Shown one piece after another: positions 58,503-64,000 of a stretch of DNA of 64,000 nucleotides (position 1 is the first letter of the stretch; the number at the start of each line of letters is the position of its first letter). A model generated the notes under the pieces. The model did no database searches. It saw nothing but the letters and a program-made list of their open reading frames with translations, and was not told where the DNA came from. Made by a program: the position numbers and the translations under genes. Origin of the DNA: Gymnorhina tibicen (lineage: Eukaryota; Chordata; Aves; Passeriformes; Artamidae); the NCBI GenBank assembly GCA_013399875.1, contig VXAZ01009403.1:304138-368137 (forward strand), written 5' to 3'.

Positions 58503-61500
58503 TGATCATGAGAGTTAATATAATTAATATAATCCTAGGCACATGATAATTAATACAAATCTGTCATTTTAAAAGAAGATTTCCAAGAGTTTTTAGCATA
58601 TTTTTGCTATTAATTAAAAATAAAAACTTCTTCAAGTACCTGTTACAGTTAAATTGCTTCAGGAGCTCTGAACAAGTGTTCCTGGGGCTGTGTAAGGCAC
58701 GAGAGCACTGTAATCTCTGGCTCTGTGGCACCGGTGGACAGCAATGGTGTGTAGCCCTTCTGCTTGCAAAGCCAGTGTTCAGCAGCTGGCCAGAAGCAGA
58801 GAAGCCTCTTCTGGCTGAGGCAATGGGGATATCCATATGGATCATGGGAGCAGCTGGCACTTCCAGCGAGGCAGGGTGCAGAGTGAGGCCAGCCATGGTG
58901 GGGTGTCAGTGAAATAATCTCGCATTGCCTTCTTCAGTCCCTTGTGCCTGCCGTGACCTGAGCTGTAACACTGACAGCTGTGTGTGGTCACTGGAGCACC
59001 TCACTGGGCTACAGTGACTTGGTGCCATTTAGAGATGGCATTTCCAACTTCATAAAGGTGTAGGCAATGCAGAGCTGATGTGGGGGAGCACTTAGCTGAT
59101 GTGAAAGTGCTTTGTCAAATGGAACTGCACTAAGTTGTTGTGGGTTGACAATCTCTTAGATTTTGCAAAGTGTTTTGTATATGATACGCTCTACATTAGC
59201 TATATTTCAAATGTGTAATATGAGGCTAAGGAGTGAAAATTTTGTGTATCTTGGTTATCAGCCTTCTCATGGTTTTTTTGGAGCTTTTTCAGATGCTGTT
59301 TCCTGGTGGTCCCTTTCAGTGGTTTCATAGTTTGATAGTAGTATGAGGAAATTTTTACCTTGCTCCTAATTTAATAATTAGGGAAAAAAAATATATGTAA
59401 TTATAGTCTAAAGAGAACATAGTGGTGGGTTGTCCTTTTTTTTGTTCCTCTATCGTGGTAACTGCGAAATTAATGCTGAGTGGACGCTGTGCTCAGAAAA
59501 CAAATGTTGTACATAATTCTATTTTGAATTAAAGTGGCACCATACTAGTGTGTATATCATTACTGATATTCTCTTGGGCCCTGTAGAGTACATATATCAA
59601 TGTTTTGGACTGCAAACCCCTTTACTGGGATACTAGAAAGCAGCAGTAGGCAATATATGAAAATGATGAAGTGGAAACTGGCTTTTCTTAGTCTTGTAGC
59701 CATTCCTGTTTTAAGTAAGTAGCTATTACACCAAAGAAATCACTGCTCTGCAAAGCTAAATTTGTGAAATCTTCACAGTGGTTTTTTTTTTTTTCCTGAA
59801 AATCTATTCAAACCACTTATTTGAGGTTTGCAGAGGAAGTCTGCAAAATTATTAGTAGTTTGTACAAGGTTATGGATTTCCAGCTGATTTCTGAATTGTC
59901 CTTGTCATAAGCTTTTCTTTCATCTGGGCACCTGCTATACCCAAGGTGAGTTTGGTGCTTATTGCCTCCTTCAAAGGATGAACTAAAGCCATGGTGTTGG
60001 CTTTGATGTAGAAACAACAGCCAGCTGTTCTGCTCCTCTTTTCCATGGACTTCACGTGAAATAAAATTGCATTTCAGGAGGATTCAAGGAAAAGGAGTCA
60101 GGGAAATTTTTAACATATTAAAGCAGAGAGATGCAGAGACAGAAAATGCCAAATGAGAAAGAAAATAATGAATCCAAAAAAAAGGTTTCTCTGTAAAGGC
60201 TGATGGCATAACCAGAGGAAGCCAATACGCATTTGTGACTGAAACTTGTGTATTGTTTGTAAGTTGTGTTTTGTCTGACTTCTGGTGCATTTCCACTTCA
60301 GATGAAGAAAAAAGGTTCTAACTTTCACACAGGTTCTTGGGAGCAAAAACCAGGTTCTTCAGAGATGATTAAGTATCTCAGGACTACTTTTATATATTTA
60401 TGTGCATATACACAAAGACAGATATGTGTTGTTTTTGGGTTTGGGAATTATTTTTGTCCCTCAAGTTTTACATACTTAATCTGTGAACAAAAGTCTTCTC
60501 TGGAGCCAAGTGGGTTTTTTTTTTCATATTGATGAGCTATACCTCATAACTGTCTGGCAGAGCTAAAGTGCAGTTGTTTACTGTGCTTGTATTTAATTTC
60601 TGATCTGAGCCAAAGTGCTGAACTACAGCAAATCTACAATGCAGAACATTTCTTTATAGAGATTGAGCACAGTAATTTTACAAACTGGAAAAGAGTTTAT
60701 TTAACAAAGTGCTGGGGAAAAAAAAAAAAGAAATTCATCAGCTTTATTCCTATCCCACTGCTGGGTGGTTTCCAGACTTCGCAGAGTGGGGTTCCAGCTC
60801 TTGAATTCAGGAGCATGAACTTTCCTGGGATAAAGGCTTGGTGCATTAAAACTTCAACAGGCTTCTGCTGTGCTCTGCAGTGACCACCAACAATCACAGT
60901 TCTCTTTCTGTGAACCTGATGCACTATGCAGAGTTTTAAAAGCTGCATTGACAAACATGTAGTTGAGATAATTAGCCTCTGGAGGCTTCACTGAGAGATG
61001 TGAGAAAGCAGCTGTCCGGTATTGTAAGGAAATAGGATCCTTTGCAGCAACAGTGATGTAGGGCTGAAGGTCAATTCCTTTGACAATACATAAGACGTGT
61101 AATTGCATTTTTTTGTCTTTTATCAACTACTTGCTGCTGGAAATGTGAATTTTTGATAGACTCTGCAGAATGTGATGAAGGATGGACTTTCCCAGTCGTG
61201 GGAACAGTAATATTTGCTGATGCATCTCTTTGGTTAGCTCTGGGCATTAATAACAGCGAGTGGTACTTGAAAACACAAGCAAAAAGGTCTTTTTAGATGG
61301 GGACAGTTTGATGGGAGTGAGAGAAAGAAGAAAGCATTTTTCTGTGTGCTGTTGCATCTTCTGAAGAAAGGCAGGATCCATTTGCAATGTGAAAATAAGG
61401 CTGTAGTGTGTAACATGGCAAAACACTGCTTTCAGCTTTTTTAACTAGATTGTTTTTCAGTATACAGAGTCTGACATGGCTTGTTCTTGTCCATCCATGC

Positions 61501-64000
61501 ACATGAATGTCTTTTTAGAAAAGAATAAAAAAATGCCTGTCAGCAGCTGGAGTGTTCCGGGGTCCCATTTCAGCAGTGCCACCAGAAACAACCTTGATGA
61601 AATACAGGAGCGAAGCTTTCTAACCTATAGCTTTGCCTGTGGGTAGGATAACACCTTTTCATTATGATTTTTTTTCATTATTTTTGATTGAAAATTTAGA
61701 GCTGTAGTGATATTTATGCTGGTTATAACTTCTTTCTGTAAGCATTTTGCATCTATTCTTAGGTATTTTATACTGAAACATGAAAACTGCAAGGGAGAAC
61801 TTGCAGAAAACATAGATGGCTGAACCAGAGTTTGAGTAGTCAGCTTGCTTGAAACACTGAAAAAATCTATAGGAAGACATTAAAGCTGATTTTACAACTT
61901 TCCAGCTTGGTTTCACAGTTTATGCTAGTTTTATTTTTAAACTTTGACAGAATTATTACTGTTTGTTATAATTATTGTTTAAGAATAAATATTCTAAGAT
62001 GTTATTGGATGTGAGAAGAGAAAAAAAGAAAAAGTTCCACAGCAATTTCCAGGAGAACTTTAATTTGAATAACAATTTTAATAGCGTATCCTAGAACTTA
62101 GTCTTAACTGAGACCACACTAAAGTGCATGGGAGGACAAATAATTTTTAGCTCTGAACAAGTTATAATTTGGAATCATGCCTATTGCATTTTCAAAGTGC
62201 AGAGCATGAGATATGTGACAAGAATTTGGGTGCAGGAGAGCACCATATCTGTGGTTTGGAAGGAGCAGTTGTCTTCCATAATGTGCAGTTTTTTAAATTG
62301 TTGATTGAAATATGAGCATTGAATTCCTTTACTGAGCTTTCTGGTTTCCAGAAAAGTGTTTTGGTTTTCTCTTCTGATGTTTTTGTGCTTTAAAACAAAA
62401 AGAGCTGCCTGTCTTGCCTGTGTGAAGTAGATGAGAAACAATTTTTTTGTCTGGTTTTTTTGATTGGTGAATGAAATTCTGGGAAGTGGAAGAATTCCTC
62501 CCTCATCTTTTTTGATTTATTTTAGGACCTGTTTATTACAGGATGACAACAAGTAAGCCATTCATGTTTCCACACATTATATAGGGTTTTTTCCCTATAG
62601 TTGGCCATTTTAATCTAAAATATAGGTGTCTGCACAGTGACTGCAAAAAACCCTCATTTCTGGTGTGTTACATGTGCTTGCCCAGGATCTAAAGCCCTTG
62701 CTTTTAAATACAAACTAGCAATTGTAGATCATCATACATGTATATATGTATGCATGTATGCTTTGTTTCATTATAGAAATAAAACTCTGACCTCTCTTGC
62801 CATGTGTTGCCTTGGTGGCTGGCAGCCTCCTGGCTAATCGAGTTAAGATCAGGATGGTCAGGGGGTGAGGTGGGCCCAGGCTAGCATTACTTCAGGGTAA
62901 TGTAATAAATAACTATGATTTGTTCCTGGAAATTCCATGATTGCAGAAAAATTATAGGGTGACAGTGATTTTTATTTGTTTGGTTTTTGGGTTTTTTTTT
63001 TTAAACTTGGTACTATTATTTTCTTTCAGTAGGTGCCTGGAAAAATACTACCTAAAGACAAGAGTCTTGATTATGGTTTTATTTATTACAAGCAGAAACA
63101 ACAATATCCTCCCCAAGCCTCATTGCTTCTGTATTCAAACTAGTTTAGAGCACATGGCACTGGGCAGCTGAGCCACGTGGTGCAGGAAGCTTGCCAGTGT
63201 GGTGTTTGCTACCCTTTCAGGTGTTCATGCTTGCCTTCTGGAAACACAAACATCTAGCCTTGGCAAGGACTAAAATCACAGCATTTATGCTCTTGTTCCT
63301 CCTGTGATTGACCCGTGCTGCCTTACTTCATTCATGTAGCAAACCTGCCCTTACGCCTTCTTGCACAAGTGAAATTATGCCTTGGTATGGAAGGTGTTTA
63401 ACAGCTGCAGGTGGGCTCTTTGGAGAGGAGGCTGTGGTCTGCTTGTGTCATGTGTTCACAAAGAAAAAGAGAAAGCAAAAATCATGTCACAAATTTTGGT
63501 GTTTTCCCTTTGGCTAAAGGCAACCTTGACAATGAAGAAACCATCCTGGTTAGGGTCGAGTGGTTCTCCCTTGCAACGCAGGTCCAGATGTGTGTTTTCA
63601 TTGGCCCAGCATCCGGAATCTGCTGGATTTTTCTATAGCTATGGATGCAAGACCAAGGATCTTCAGTGACTGCAGCCTCTTTTATTTAGAGACATTATAA
63701 ACCAGAGCAAAACCTCAACCTTGCTAAATCCAACTCCTGAAGTTGTTGGTTGCAGTAAAGCTTGAATATCATGAGTACCTCTGACAATTTTTCCAGTTTC
63801 TGTTTGGGAGCAGTGGGATATCTGTCTGTCTCCTTACCTAGCCATGAACTATATAGCTATAAAATGGCCATAAAGGTATTGATAAAACCCCCTATACTGT
63901 GACTCATGTGGGGTTGTGACCATAGCTGAGAGAAGTGCAATATTTACTCTAAATATTAAGTTTTCTTTTCTGAGCAAAGTGTATTATTTTAGTTAATCTG
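58503..64000. other. no gene recognised
   Basis: AT-rich DNA with one G/C-richer island (58640-58960) open on both strands. It also has a short TATG/CATG-rich run near 62738-62761 and a T/G patch near 62975-63003. Several short frames near the right end (63308-63669) overlap in different phases and show no recognisable protein. No mobile element was identified. Confidence 0.5.

Noticed and set aside
1..64000. CRISPR arrays, bacterial operons, rRNA or prophage
   Set aside because: No spaced identical repeats, no long coding frames, and the sequence texture is that of a vertebrate genome.

Overview
This window looks like vertebrate, and specifically bird, nuclear DNA. It is AT-rich and CpG-poor, and it has no recognisable complete protein-coding gene and no bacterial-type gene organisation. 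It is peppered with CR1 LINE fragments, whose 3' ends carry the avian ATTCTRTG-type tail and the 'gttggaagggacc' sequence. It also carries LTRs of the kind that recur throughout bird genomes. The overall texture is that of a large intron or gene desert. I cannot name the species or assign the window to a named gene.

Layout. 112-1350 is a 5'-truncated CR1 on the minus strand. 3607-4192 is a sharply bounded CpG-rich block that could be a promoter with a first exon or an inserted element. 6048-6205 is an old CR1 scrap. 10178-12150 is the largest CR1 (minus strand, with reverse-transcriptase remnants). It is split by a CpG-dense LTR starting at 11022 that runs into a 178-base assembly gap (11265-11442). 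15199-15837 is a second, complete-looking LTR (minus). 17113-21690 holds three short CR1 3' ends. 23018-24007 is a plus-strand CR1 with reverse-transcriptase remnants and an internal deletion. From 24 to 55 kb the sequence is mostly featureless, with T/G- or A/C-rich low-complexity tracts, a CR1 scrap at 34 kb and a head-to-head CR1 pair at 47.1-47.3 kb. 55030-56043 is a solo LTR flanked by a perfect 5-bp duplication (ACAGC). Two further CR1 ends lie at 56.5 and 58.4 kb.

Possible host genes. No exon can be proved from the sequence alone. Two sets of splice-site pairs deserve testing. The first is a plus-strand series (15975-16037, 18451-18489, 21122-21223, 25518-25661, 26048-26121) that stays open in one mutually compatible reading phase. 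CpG-block exon candidates at 3660-3762 and 4792-4916 may or may not belong with it. The second is a minus-strand cluster between 44.0 and 49.3 kb. Decoy exons are common in vertebrate introns, so these are hypotheses with low confidence.

How the parts relate. The mobile elements record successive layers of insertion: old eroded CR1 scraps, then longer CR1 copies with readable ORF2 remnants, then LTRs. The LTR inside the 10-12 kb CR1 must be younger than its host, and its high CpG content suggests it is the youngest insertion in the window.
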